From Talinum fruticosum (lineage: Eukaryota; Streptophyta; Magnoliopsida; Caryophyllales; Talinaceae), in contig JAITYX010000012.1 in NCBI GenBank assembly GCA_021018815.1, forward strand, positions 9,349,001 to 9,413,000: 64,000 nt of DNA, read 5' to 3'. The position numbers and the translations under genes were made by a program. Position 1 is the stretch's first letter. Every line of letters starts with the position of its first letter. Shown here piece after piece: positions 43,517 through 55,740 of the stretch. Under the pieces are notes generated by a model, which saw nothing but the letters and a program-made list of their open reading frames with translations, was not told the origin of the DNA and ran no database searches.

Positions 43517-44715
43517 AGTCTTCATGGAGGACTCCTCGGATTCTTCGAAGGATTCCGAGTCCTCGGCTACCTTTGATCTTCTCTCTTGGAGGCGCCGAAT
43601 TTGATCGCGTTGTTGCTTGATCGCCTCCTTGACCTCGGAAATCTTATCTTGACTCGCTTGAGCTGAGTCCGAGCCCGGCTTTACATCGGAATCAAAGTTG
43701 GGATGTAAGCTCGGAAAGCATTTAGAGTTGATTTCAACTCTAAAGCAAGAGAACCAAGTTTGTTGATCACGTTCTCAAGAAGCTCGATAGAAGGGGCAAG
43801 CAGAGAAGTAGAAGATCCAGCAACTAGGAGTGGGACCTCTAGAGTTGTCCGAGTCTAAGGTGGAGGAGGACGGAGTGGTAACTCGGACGAGTGAACCTAG
43901 ACATTAAGCTTGAGTTCCTAGTATCCTAGACCTATAAGTTCACTCCGCCAAGACAAACGACGAGCTCCAAGACATCTTGAGGATCGAAGGAGGAGGGACC
44001 CCAAACCGATTCAAAACAACAGGTGAGAATAGCGCTGAAAGGATATGGAGTCTTCTTAGAGTCGAGTAGAAATAGAGGCTATCTATTCCAAGATGAATGA
44101 AAAGAGGTGTACTTCGTAGCCCTCGAGAATGTTATAGAGAACCTTTAGGACTTTGGAGTTAGGGTTCTCTTTAGACGAGTAATAGGAGAAGAATGTCCTC
44201 ATCAAAATGAAACACGAAGCCTAGCTTTTGAGGTCATATGAGTCACAAAAAGTTCTTTCTAGATCGAGGAGGCTCTTTAGCATATTTTGTAAAGAATTCA
44301 TCGGACACTTCGAGTGAAAGGAATTGGATTGGAGTTGAGAAAGAGGATCTTCACATTGAAAAGTTTGTGAAGTAAGGCAAGATTGACTCGAACGGCCTTA
44401 CCTTGAACAAGAGAAGTGATCAAGCCCTCGCTGTCTGTAATGTGATATATAAAACTTAGACACAAGGTCCGGGTACATGTACTCATAGAAACAAAGATAG
44501 TTGTACACACCAGTTTTGGTGATGGATTTCAACCAGGAGAAGGAGGTTTTTGGAAAGAACTCGTCATCCGTAATGAAGTGTTGGGCTACGTTGTGCTTTG
44601 GGTCATCCGACGCGAGCTCTTTGCCTTTGCCTTGTGTGGCCTTAGATCGAGTGGACTTAGTTCCGGCTATCTTGGTGGCTAAACCTCCTTCCACAGCAGA
44701 TCCTCTCTTACGCAT
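43517..44715 (-). pseudogene. C4 ORF3, C-terminus truncated
   Basis: Starts MRKRGSAVEGGLATK at 44715. Shared blocks: FITDDEFFPKTSFSWL (44570), VYNYLCFYEYMYPDLVSKFY (44500), KAVRVNLALLHKLFNV and LFLNSNPIPF (44385-44320). Its C-terminal coiled coil is the clearest of the set: DKISEVKEAIKQQRDQIRRL then QERRSKVAEDSESFEESEE (43650-43525). The acidic linker and basic YKRR tail are missing because the element ends at 43517. Frame changes in the middle. Confidence 0.65.
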
Positions 44716-44881
44716 TAGAGAGTAGAGAGTGTTCGGGAGAAACGAGAGAGTGAGTAGAGAACATAGAAGGTTTAGAAACAAATAGAGAATATGAGTTCGA
44801 GAGTAAGCGAGTTTGAGAGCAAAGAGAGCGAGAGATAAAGAAATAAGTAGGTAAAGTAGAAGAAAGAAAGTGAAGTGGTGC

Positions 44882-44890
44882 TATTTATAG
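44882..44890 (-). promoter_or_regulatory. C4 internal TATA box upstream of ORF3
   Basis: Minus strand TTGCTATAAATAGCACC, 170 bp before the ORF3 ATG at 44715. The complementary CT tract lies at 45032-45042, about 145 bp further upstream. Confidence 0.6.
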
Positions 44891-45289
44891 CAAGAAAAGG
44901 CTTCCAGTCGACTTTCTTACTCGGTTACCAAGCAACGGTTATTAACCTAGGTGAGTCACTCTGCGCAATAACGGCTAGTTTCTCTAATGACTTTCTTCCA
45001 ACAACTAGTTTTTGCTGACTGTTCGCATGACAGAGAGAGAGAAGTAAGAGTTTTTGAAAAATTTCTGATATTCTCTATTTATCTCGAGATGATCCTAAAA
45101 TTTTGATGTCCATTTTGCTCGGAATCCGAGTCCGACTCAATAAGGTGTCCGAGTGACTCGGATCATACTCGGAAAATTTATAACTCATAACTCGGTCTCA
45201 TTATAAGTCAACTAATCCATATGTTCTCTACTCAAAGCATGTAACAATCAATCATAAAAGAATAATTTGTGCAATAACTCATATAATCT

Positions 45290-47300
45290 TGCATATAACA
45301 TGCCAAGCTCATTCCTAATAGAGAAAAACTGATCTTTACTCGGAGGCTTAGCGAAAATATCAGCTAATTGAAATTTTGTAGGAATAAACTCAATCTCAAT
45401 ATCACCATTCTCGGAATGGTCTCTCATAAAATGATACCTGACCTCAATGTGCTTTGTCTTTGAGTGCTCGAACTGGATTCTTAGTGATGCTTATTGCACT
45501 TTGGTTGTCACTCATGATTCGAATAGATATGAATGATAATCCAAGATCCTTCAAGTGTTTCTTGATCCAAAGAATATGAACACAAGCAACCTCCGACCGC
45601 AATGTCCTCAGCCTCGGCAGTTGATAGAGCAACCGAGTTATGCTTCTTTGAGTGTTAGGAGATGAGTGATTGACCCAAAAATTGGCATTCTCCTGATGTT
45701 CTCTTTCTATTAACCTTATATCCAACATAGTAAGCATCTACGTATCCAGGTGAGAGTCTTCGAGTCCTATGAAAACCATAGACTAAGATTCCGAGTCTCT
45801 GTAAGATGTCTAAAGATTCTCTTCACCGCAATGAGATGTGATTCCTTATGATTAGCATAAAATCTTGCACAAAGGCAGACACTAAACAGGATATTTGCCC
45901 TACTAGATGTGAGATAAAGTAGAGATCTATTCATACCTCTATAGAGTTTCGAGCTATAGTTTTACCTTTATCATTTGAGTTCGGTTTCAAACTGCTACTT
46001 ATAAGTGTTGCTGCATGTTTCACATCTTGTAGCTTGTATTTCTTCAATAACTCTTTGGTATACTTAGATTGATGTATATAGATGCCATCTTTTTCTTGCT
46101 TGATTTGCGGACCAAGGAAGAAATTGAGTTCTCCCATCATACTCATTTAGAACTCATGTCTTATTAACTCAGGAAACTCATGACATAGAGTTTAATTAGT
46201 AGCTCAAAAATTAATATCATCAACATAGATCTAAATGATATGAAAATCATTCCCCTTGGTTTTTGTGAAAGAGTTTTGTCAATCCGACCTCTGTTGAAAT
46301 TATTTTCAACGAAGGAACTGCGTAGTCTTTCATACCAAACTCTAGGAGCTTGTTTAAGACCATATAAAGCCTTTTGTAATTTGAAAACATGATTTGGAAA
46401 TTCTGAGTTTTCAAATCCAGGGGGTTGCTCAATAGAAACTTCATCTTGAATATAACCATTGAGAAATGCATATTTAACATCCATTTGATAAAGCTTGATG
46501 TTCATGCTAGATGCAAATGCTAAGAGAATTCTTATTGCCTCAATCCTAGCAATAGGTGCAAAGGTTTCCCCACAATCAGTTCCATCTTCTTGGTTATACG
46601 CCCGAGCAACTAATATAGCCTTATTTTTTACTACCAAACCTTCCTCATCCAGTTTGTTCTTGAAAATCTATTTGGTTCCTATTACTCGGGTGGTTAGAAG
46701 GTCATTTGGTCGAGTCCAAACTTGGTTTCTTGCAAATTGATTTGGCTCTTCTTGCATGGCCTCTACCCATTTAGGTTCAGTTAAGGTTTTTAATACATTT
46801 TTAGGCTCGATTAATGATATGAATGCTTAAAATGCACATAGATTCTGCAAAGAAGATCAAGTTCTTACGCCACTTGTTGATATCGAATGTATTTTCTCGG
46901 GTGGGTGACTAGATGCATATTTGAAAGCTCTACATGTCCTCTAGTTTACCAAGTTTGTTGGCTAAAAGGTTGATCTTTAGTTGGTTGCTCTTGCTGAACT
47001 TCGCATTGGCTTGTTCTTTCACATTTTGATCTCGCTCTTGATTTTGTTCATTCCGAGTCACAACATTCTAAGTTGGCTCATTCTAAGTTGTCTCATTTCT
47101 TCTATTTTGACTCTTTCTGAGCTTAGCTTCAGCAATGTCATCTTCATCTCTATTAAGCTTGAGATTTGAGAAGGTGGATTCACTTATCTTGCCAAGATCA
47201 ATCTCATAAAAACAACGTGGATGCTTTCTTCTACTTTGTTTGTCCTTTTGTTAAAAATTTGATAAGCTTTACTATGAGCTGAGTAACCAAGAAATATACC
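45290..47300 (-). pseudogene. C4 pol part 2: integrase C-terminus, RT, RNase H
   Basis: RT is nearly open (46637-46164): RAYNQEDGTDCGETFAPIAR, MDVKYAFLNGYIQDEVSIEQ, LYGLKQAPRVWYERL; the YVDD region is frameshifted (near 46225). Then 46146-45931 ELNFFLGPQIKQEKDGIYIH. RNase H 45737-45290: HLKDLGLSFISIRIMSDNQS, AISITKNPV. It is separated from the rest of integrase by the solo LTR at 47301. Confidence 0.8.
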
Positions 47301-48886
47301 CGAAGGTTTGCTCAGGGAGAGGCTAAGTCACCCTATAGGGGGTTGAATAGAGTGATGATGAAATTTGCCCGAAATTTAATATAGATGTGAATCCGAGGTG
47401 AGCAAGAGTTAGGGATGAGCTCGGAAAAGCTCTAACTCGGAATTCGAGTAAAGAGTGAAGAAACATATTAAACACAAATTATTTGAGTCTAGAATGCACT
47501 CGGAAAATTAATAACACGTAAAGTACGTGGAAACCCTCCTGGGCAGAAAACCACCGACCGTGCTAATCCAAGCACGAAGTCAAATCCACGATTTTGAGTC
47601 CACAAAATACGATAGACTGACTTGACCCAAGTTGCTCCCTTAAACAACTTCTTACAAGTTTTTCCTAGACTCGAAATTCCCTTATCCGATCTAGTACTTC
47701 CTAACCGAGATAGCCCTTACAGTTAGGGACAACCGAGCTCGAGTTAGCCCTTACGGCTCGGTCAAGGGACCTTACTTACAGAGTAAGAAAAAGAGTGTTT
47801 GTAACTAAGTAAAAGACCTTACAACTCGGAATATTATGAAACACGAATTGGAGTTGTAAGTAGAAGATTGAGAATGAATACAATGACTTTTGATCAAGTA
47901 TGTATATTAACAATAAATTCGGCAATCTTCAAGTCTTGAATGTTGGCTTCTATTTATAAATGACCAAGCAGACTTAGCCGTTGTGTCCATCTTCCGACTG
48001 GAAATCCTTTGAGACCGTTATAGATGATTTTCCGAGTCACTCGGAAAATATCTGTTGAGATATGAATGTTGGGCAATGGTTCTTGACTCCTTTGGAAGTC
48101 CCAAAACCACTTGGTGGTGTCTTGAAAAATAAAGTGGAAACCACCGCTGAGCTTAGTGTCACAGATTTCCAATTTCGAAACAGACAACCACGACACGGTG
48201 TCCGGGGCTAGGTCGAAGTGGAAAAAGCCTTGTCTGTTGGTGATTTGATGTTTTGAAGCCGGTTACTTTTGTAATTCAAATTTAGGATAGCCTCGTTTGA
48301 ATAACCTACAAAAGTAAACCAATTTGGTTCTCAAAGTATAAAATACTTTGGTCTAAGATTAGACACGAGATAATAATATAATTAAGATAATTAAGTGACT
48401 AATTATCCGGGTCGAAGAGAGAAGGAATTTTCCGAGTCTAATATCCATGATACTCAAATTCCATCTTAGTCGAGTCTAAAAGGCAATCAAGTCGGATAAA
48501 GAATATCGAGTAAACGGACTTGATCTAGACTAAACAAAAAATCAAACTAAATATGCTCGACTTGGGACAATTTAATTCCTGAATCATGAAGTCGGACCCG
48601 AGTTTGAGCGCGGAAAAGATAGTGTTTAAATCATGTGATACATCCGAGTGTTGAGTGACTCAAAGCCGAGTGAGAAGTAGCATATAGAAGTATGCTTTAC
48701 GAGTCAATCAAAGTCGGGCAAAAACAAGCATAATAGTTTCTATAACACTCGAAGAAATGTTATATCGCTCGGAAAAGTTTCTAAGAGGCATGGAATGACT
48801 TGAAGTCAAAACCCTATAAGAGATAAAGTCTTATACCTGATTCCGTGATGGAACTCGAAACGGGTAAGTAAAAGTCCGAGTCTTCA
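47301..48886 (-). mobile_element. Solo LTR in C4 integrase, perfect ATACC duplication
   Basis: Minus-strand family LTR with + strand ends CGAAGG...GAGTCTTCA, 1586 bp. ATACC at 47296-47300 and again at 48887-48891 is a perfect 5 bp target duplication. The integrase reading (…FDARSN | EGIFLGYSAHSK…) continues across. Its TATA box is at about 47953 (complement). Confidence 0.9.
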
Positions 48887-50030
48887 ATACCTTTATTTGA
48901 TCTAGCATCAAACTTAGTTAGATGTTCCTTACCATCGTTATGCACAAAACATTTATATTCGAATGGTCTAAAGTAGCAGATGTTGGGCTTCTATCCCTTG
49001 TACAGCTCATAGGGTGTCTTTTTCAAGATGGGTCTTAAGAGGCATCCGTTGAGTGTATAATTTGCTTGTGTTGACTGCCTCAGCTCATAAATAGTAAGGT
49101 AGATCAATTCCAATCATCATGGTCCTTCTTATTTCTTCAAGAGTTATGTTCTTTCTCTCTACTACTCCATTATGTTGAGGATTTCTTGGTGCAAAGAAGT
49201 TGTGGAAGATGTCATTCTTGTCACGTAAGTCTGCAAATTCTAAGTAATCGAACTCCCTTCCATGGTGAGTTTGAATTCTTCCGATTTGAGTCTCACACTC
49301 CACTTGAATTTTCCTACGGATCTTAGTGAACTCTTTGAAGGCTTCATTCTTATTCCTCATAAAACAAACCAAGTAAATCATAAATAATCATCAATAATAA
49401 CCAGCACATATGATTTACCTCCTAAGCTTTTCATGGGAATTTCACCACACAAATCCATATGAACTAACTCAAGCACCTTAGATGTAGCAACTGTTTTGAG
49501 TGGTTTGAAATATGATCTGACTTGCTTTTCTTTTGTGCATGCTTCACAAATTTTATCTTTCTTAAATGCACAGTTAGGTAAACTCCTAACTAATCTATGA
49601 GACGTAAGTTTCTCGACAGTATGCATGCCATGTCCATGGAATCATCATTCAAAGATGCTTTTAAGCAAGATAAATTCGACTAAAATCTAAAAGATGAATA
49701 GTATAAGTGTTACCTAACCTCAAACCCGAGAGCTTTGTCTCTTTGGTGACTGCATCAAAAATGCAGCACTTGGTCAGAATGAACCTTACCTCTTGGCCTT
49801 TGTCACATAGCTGAGATATGCTAAGGAGATTGTACTTAAGCCCTTTGATAAGGTGGACTGAGTTGACTGAGTTGTTTCCTTGACCAATCTTGCCAATCCC
49901 AACTATCTTACCCTTGTTGTTATCTCCAATAGTATAAGATTTTTGAGTCTCCATACATATGGTGTGAGCAACCACAGTCTAACTACCAATGACTCTTCCG
50001 TTTCTAAGTCACCCGCAACACAATAACAAA
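48887..50030 (-). pseudogene. C4 pol part 1: protease and integrase core
   Basis: Protease near 49975 reads LDCGCSHHM (the S of DSG is C), followed by IGDNNKGKIVGIGKIGQGNN, HLIKGLKYNLLSISQLCDKG and CCIFDAVTKETKLSGLRLGN. The gag-pre-integrase and integrase parts: LTSHRLVRSLPNCAFKKDKI, CEACTKEKQ, VHMDLCGEIPMKSLGGKSYV (first D), HGREFDYLEFADLRDKND (second D) and PQHNGVVERKNITLEEI (E). The DDE residues are all present across two frames. Confidence 0.8.
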
Positions 50031-50127
50031 CTAACCTTTCTCACTTCCTCCTACAAACCCAGTAATTGTGTTTACTGTGGTCTTTCTCTAAGCAAGAGAA
50101 CTTTTGGGAATCTAGATTTGAATAATT

Positions 50128-51853
50128 TTAGGTTTGGTCTAATTCTAAGTCTTGATTTTTAAAAACCGAGTCTATGTCTCTTTTCTTTGAAAATCTTTTC
50201 TTTTGTAAACAGGTTAAGAAGGCTTTTTCCTGTAAACCGATATAGGCTCGAGTCCTCTTTGCATGCGAGTGAATGGGACCATGCTTAGCCTTCCTGAACT
50301 TTATAGTTTTGGAATCATTTTTGAAAAAACTAGAATAGGAATTAGATTCCTCTTCAAGCATTGTAACCAAGGCCTTATTTCCTAAATGAGACACACTTAG
50401 AGCGAGTGTAAAAGATCAAGGTTTTTCTGACCTGAGTGATTTTTAAAACTAGCTCTTGAGACTCATTGAGCTTCTATTTCGGTTGCTCATTCTCTCGTTC
50501 GAGGCACTCAAACTCATCCTCGGTCTCATTGTCTTGAGCACTCGGTCTTAAGTACTTTTAAATTTTGTCTCAAGTTTTCTAACTCATTTTTCGGAATAGT
50601 ACTCTCAATAGTAAGAGACTTAAGATTTTGTTTAAAATCAAAAGATTTAGAATTAGACTTTTCTTCCAAAGTAAAAATATATCTAACAAGATCAGCTTTG
50701 AAAAACTTAAGAAAGTATTCAATTACCTCCCGAGGATTTGTTTCCTCAATATCTAAGTTGTCACCTGTCGACTCGGATCCAGCTTCTAAGTCCGTCGGTG
50801 GCATTAGACACTTTGAATCATCCGAGTCTTCATCTTCATATGAGTCATCAGCGCTGTAGGTAGCCACCATAGCCTTTTTCTTCTTTTTGTCCTTCTTTCT
50901 TTTTGGACAGTCTTTGACTATGTGCTCCTTACTGCGACATTCAAAGAAACCAGAGTTCTTAGTTAAAGACAAGTTAAAAGGGGATGAGTATTTACCTTTC
51001 TTATCCTTCTTGTCTTTCTTGTAGAACTCCTCCTTTAGCCTCTTTTACCACTTTTTGTACTTCATCATCTTTTTGAAACCTCGGGTAATGAGTGCCATGG
51101 GATCCTCCTCCGAGTCTATGGAGCTCAAACTTCGTTGTCCGCTTTCCGAGGCCTTTAGTGCAATTTTCTTTTTGGTGCTGACCTCGGCATCCTCTTCTTC
51201 CAGGTGCAGCTCATGAGTAAGTAGCTTCCTAATGAGCTCATCGGGCTTTAGTTGAGAGAGATTCGGAGCCTCTTCAATTGTTGTCACCTTGGGACCCCAT
51301 CTTTTCTTTGGTAGACTTCTCATAATTTTTCCGACCATTTCCTCATGAGAGATGTTTCTACCAAGAGACTTAAGATTGTTGGCAATCTTAGTGAACTGAG
51401 CATACATCTAAGAAATGTTCTCCTCAGGCTCCATTCCGAATAGCCCATACTTGTAAACATATTGACTTATCTTCGCTTGCTTCACTTGGCTGGTTCCTTC
51501 ATAGGTGTTGACAAGTGTATCCCGCACCTCTTTGGTTCTCGTCACGATTGACACTCTGTTGTACTCTTCTAAGATGATAGCATACATCGAGTGTTCATGG
51601 CTTTGAAGTTCTTTCTAAACTTCTCATTCTCTTCATCTCGTGTACTCTGTCTTCTCTTCGAGCACGAGATCTTGCTCCTTTCATCATCATTAGAATAAAG
51701 TTCCCATTATTAATGATGTTCCAAACTTCTTCATCATTATCTAGTAGAAAGTATTCCATCATCTTCTTCTACTCGTGCAAAGTTTGACCCCTTGAACTTT
51801 GGTGGTCCGGTGGATGATCTTCCTTAATCAAACTCTCCATTGTTCCGAGCCAT
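50128..51853 (-). pseudogene. C4 gag
   Basis: The start ATG (MARNN...) lies at 51853, 45 bp after the primer site. UBN2-type core at 51407-51045: FTKIANNLKSLGRNISHEEM, MRSLPKKRWGPKVTTIEEAP, LIRKLLTHELHLEEEDAEVS. The knuckle at 50950-50900 is FFECRSKEHIVKDC; its first cysteine is lost. An acidic stretch (SADDSYEDEDSDDSK) and a coiled coil (KNELENLRQNLKVLKTE) follow. Frame changes at about 51420 and 51000. Confidence 0.75.
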
Positions 51854-51897
51854 TTGATCTTTAGACCTTTGGATTGTGAGATCCTCCTGAAAGGTTA

Positions 51898-51910
51898 GGC
51901 TCGATACCAA
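51898..51910 (-). promoter_or_regulatory. C4 primer-binding site
   Basis: Minus strand TTGGTATCGAGCC, the same variant as in C1, 1 bp from the LTR end. Confidence 0.7.
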
Positions 51911-51911
51911 T

Positions 51912-53101
51912 TGAAGTTTGCTCTTGGAGAGTTTAAGTCACCTTAGAGGGGAGGTGAATAGGATGATGAAAGATTTTAGAGAAAATCAAACTGTTTTGCT
52001 CACAACAGACTAAGAAACAGATTATGAGTCTAGATTAGACTCGAAAGTGAAACACACATAGAAGTACGTGGAAACACTCCTGGAGTAGAAAACCATGGAC
52101 AGTACTAATCCAAGCACCATGTCAAATCCACTAATTGAATCCTCAATTACAAAGGACAGACTCTTACCGAATTGTTCCCTTAGACAATTCCTTCATAAGT
52201 TTTCCTAAACTCAAAAGTTCCCTTATTTGATCTAGTACTTCCTGATGGAGCTAACCCTTATAGTCAGGGATAATTGAGTTGAGCTAGCCCTTACAGCTTA
52301 TTCAAAAGACTTAGAAAGAAAGTAGAAAGAGTATGAGTGATTACAAGACTTTCTTTACAACTAAGAAAGTAAGAAAATACAAATTAGGAGTTGCAAGGTG
52401 AAGATCGAGTAAGAACGCACTAAGTAAGTGTTGAGCAATATATTTAGTAATTTTCAAGTCTTGTGGAGTGGCTTCTATTTATAATCACTAAGGCATAATG
52501 ACCATTAAGGCTAGTTCTGGAGTGCTCGAGCTCAATAGCCGTCTCAATGGCCAGTCCGAGTCACTTAAAAAAGATCTGTTAAGATGTGAATGTTATGAAG
52601 TGATCATTGCCCCAAAAATGGTCCATCCCTCTGGTGGTGATTGAAATCTGGGGTGGAAACAACCTTTAGACTCAAAGTTGTAGTTTTCTAGTTTTGGAAA
52701 CCATCAACCCCGACACGGTGTTTGAGCCATGTCCAAAAATTGAGTCAATCCTTAAAATGATCAAGTTAGAAAGAATAAATAATCAGAATACATATACTTG
52801 ATCAAGTAAATAATTCTTAATAAATAAATAGACTTAGAAATTAGAATTAACGTTATAATTCATTTTCACTTAAAACACAAAGTCGGTGCTCAAAATAAAA
52901 GTGTTAGAGAAATTATTAACTCATTCGATTGTTCCGAGTTGTGTCAAAGTAGGTCGAAACACGGTTAAGAAATGTTATGCTTGAAGACTGGTTTTTGAGT
53001 GGGTTAGAATGGGATGTAAACTTATATAAGAGTTTCCATAAAGCTAAGAATGACTTAGAATCAAAACCTAAGAGAAATATAGAGATATACCCGAGTCTTC
53101 A
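51912..53101 (-). mobile_element. C4 5' LTR
   Basis: + strand reads TGAAGTTTGC...CGAGTCTTCA; 1190 bp, shorter than the 1.5-1.6 kb of others, by internal deletion. TATA position around 52475 (complement of ATAAATAGAAGCC). Many differences from the other LTRs suggest an older copy. Confidence 0.75.
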
Positions 53102-53519
53102 CCCCGGATGGTCAAATCTCGCTACTAAGGCTCTTGTTGGGCTTGGATCCTGGTCCAAGTAGTCTCCACTGCCTAGCTTATGCAGTTTGTCGAGAATGAG
53201 ATCATTTTTATTAACTATCTTAAGAAACTAAAAATAATTTCTAAAACACAATTACTTGTGTTAAATTCATTATGGCTAGATTTATTAAGCTGAAACTAAT
53301 TACTTTGACAAACACTAAAATATGTCTAAATAACTCTTTGAACCTATTTTTTCAAGTCTATTTCATGAGTTAAGACATACATGAAATTTGATCATATTGA
53401 ATATTGGACTTGAAAATTTTCAAATTAATAGAGTAAGGAATTTTAGTCATTAAATATTTTATTTAGACTAATCCTAATCCGATCTTAGACCAAAGTATTT
53501 TTATTCTTTGAATGCTCTT
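53102..53519 (+). mobile_element. Old LTR fragment between C4 and C5
   Basis: 53385-53515 aligns in + orientation to the LTR middle (CATATTGAATATTGGACTTG, GATCTTAGACCAAAGTATTT). 53102-53384 is AT-rich and only vaguely LTR-like. The small frame at 52977-53162 has no support. Confidence 0.5.
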
Positions 53520-55005
53520 TGAAGGTTTGCTTTTGGAGAGACTTAGTCACCCTAGAGGGGGTTGAATAGGGTGATGAGGAAATTTAAGCAAACACTAGAA
53601 GATTAAATTCTAAAGCCGACTTTGAAACAATCCGAGTCTAGATTGAACTCGAAATGTGTTAACTCGGAAAATACGTGGAAACCCTCCTGGGGCGGAAAAC
53701 CACGGTCGGTGCTAGTCCAAGCACCAAGTCAAATCCACTATTTTGAATCCACAAAATATAGTAGAAAGACTCAACCAGAATTTCTCCCTTAGACAATTCG
53801 TTACAAGATTTTCCTAGACTCGAAGTTCCCTTATTCGATATAGTACTTCCTAACCGAGGTAACCTTGACAGATCAAGGACAACCGAGCTGAGTTAACCCT
53901 TACAGCTCAATCAAGGGACCTTACTCAGAAAGTAAGAATAAATGTTTGGGACTAATTACAAGACTTTACAACTCGGAAAGATGTTAAGTACAAACTTAGA
54001 GTTGTAAGTAGAAGATTAAGTGAGAATTATGAGAGATGAATTCAGAAATAGGTTCAACAATCTCCTCATCTTGTGAAGTGGCTTCTATTTATATATGACC
54101 GAGCGGATTAACCGTTGTGACTATCTCCGATTAGAAGTCCTTTGTGACCGTTGCAATGGTTTTTCGAGTGGCTCGGAAAATATCCGTTGAAATGTGAACG
54201 TTGGGCAACGGCTCTTGACTCCTTTGGATGTACCAATCTACTGGTGGTGTCCGAAAAGTAGGGTGAAAACCATCATTGAGCTTGGCGTTGCAGATTTTCA
54301 GTTTTGGAAACAGACAACCCCGACACGATGTCCGGGCCTTGGTCGAAGTAAAGAAAGCCTAGTCTCGCTGGTGATTTGACATCTTAAAGCCGGTTACTTT
54401 TGTAATTCAAAAGTAGGATAACCTCGTTTGAATAACCTACAAAAGTAATTTAATTTGGTTCTCAAAGTATAAAATACTTTGGTCCAAATTTAGATACGGA
54501 TAATATTTTATATCGGATAATTAAGTGCCTAATTATCCGAGTCCCGAAAGAGTGGAATTTTTGAGTCTAATATCCATTATACTCATATTCCATCCGAGTC
54601 GATCTAGAGATGAAACAGTCCGATGGAGAGTATCGAGTAATGAAACGAAACATGCTGACTTAGAAGTATGAATGAACACTATAATTCAATCAAACTTAGA
54701 TTACAAAGTCGGACCCGAGTTTATGCGCGTTAGAGCAAATATTTGAACATGTAAAAAGTCTTAGTGTTGTCCGAGTGACTCGGAACTATGTGTAAAAGGA
54801 TAAGAAAGAGTGTGTTTTCCGAGTCGGTCGGAATCAAGTGAAACCATATGCAATAGTATCCGTAACACTCGAAAAGATTCTAAATCACTCAGAAAAGTTT
54901 CTAAAGCACTTATAATGACTTGTAATCAAAACTTATAAGAGATGACATATGTACCTTATTCCTTGATGGTACTCACATGATATATTAGCAAAGTCCGAGT
55001 CTTCA
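53520..55005 (-). mobile_element. C5 3' LTR
   Basis: + strand ends TGAAGGTTTGC...GAGTCTTCA with intact TGAAG/CTTCA termini, 1486 bp, next to the complement of the polypurine tract (ATCTCCCCTTTTGAT, 55006-55020). TATA box about 54085-54095 (complement of TATATAAATAGAAGCC). Confidence 0.85.
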
Positions 55006-55017
55006 ATCTCCCCTTTT
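55006..55017 (-). other. C5 polypurine tract
   Basis: Minus strand AAAAGGGGAGAT immediately before the LTR. Confidence 0.8.
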
Positions 55018-55489
55018 GATGAAAGGCATTCCATACTTAGATAGAAACTTTGTTAGTGCTATAGATATGATTTTTCATTCTTTCTCAAGAAGTCGGTTAG
55101 AGAAATAGGTGCAAATAAGCTTAGTGAAATAAGTGATTGAACCTTAGATTCTATCAGAGCAAATAAGCTTAGATTGTATTAGTGCTAAAGACTGAAGTGT
55201 CGGAGCAATGATAAACCGAGTTGTTGAATCGGAGTAAAGAAAATTACTAAGCAAGAAATTTAAACTCGAAATAATTGAAACTCCGAAAGTAATAAGCATG
55301 AAACTGAAACTTCATTAATATTCATAACAAATATATACACAAAAGAGGGTGAGAGAAACTCCCCTAAACAAGACAACAAATTTCTAAATATTCTCCCCTT
55401 GCCTTTCAAGCAAAAAACAAAAGGAGGAAGAATGTATGAAGAGGATACAAATTTGTATGTTTGGACAAAAAAAATTGAAAACAGAAGAA

Positions 55490-55740
55490 GAAAATTTCTA
55501 AGATGGAGGGGAGGGAGCAGTCTAAGCCGAGGATGGTGGATGTGCAGTGCGCCTTCGTTTATAAGATCTTGAAGATATAGACGAATGAGGTGGGGCAGCA
55601 CTAGTATCTCCGGAACGGGCTCGGCTCCGAGTGGCTGACCCGGAACAAAGTCGTCCGAGTGGTTCGTCCTCCTAGAACTCGACCGAGGGAGGTGTTGGCT
55701 CGCTACTGACTCGACCATGGTGAGCAGTGGTCTTCCGACC
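55490..55740 (-). pseudogene. C5 ORF3, C-terminal piece
   Basis: The minus strand contains SSRSYKRRRTAHPPS near 55570-55530, matching the C3 tail SKAYKRRHTSRPS. It is separated from the rest of ORF3 by the solo LTR at 55741-57347. 55020-55490 is 3' untranslated sequence with no gene. Confidence 0.6.

Larger units (their letters stand above)
43517..53101 (-). mobile_element. Copia element C4, 3' LTR lost
   Basis: Minus strand: 5' LTR (53101-51912), primer site, gag, protease, integrase, RT, RNase H, ORF3; ends in ORF3 at 43517 where the C3 LTR abuts, with no 3' LTR or polypurine tract. A solo LTR with a perfect target duplication (47301-48886) splits its integrase C-terminus. Confidence 0.8.
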
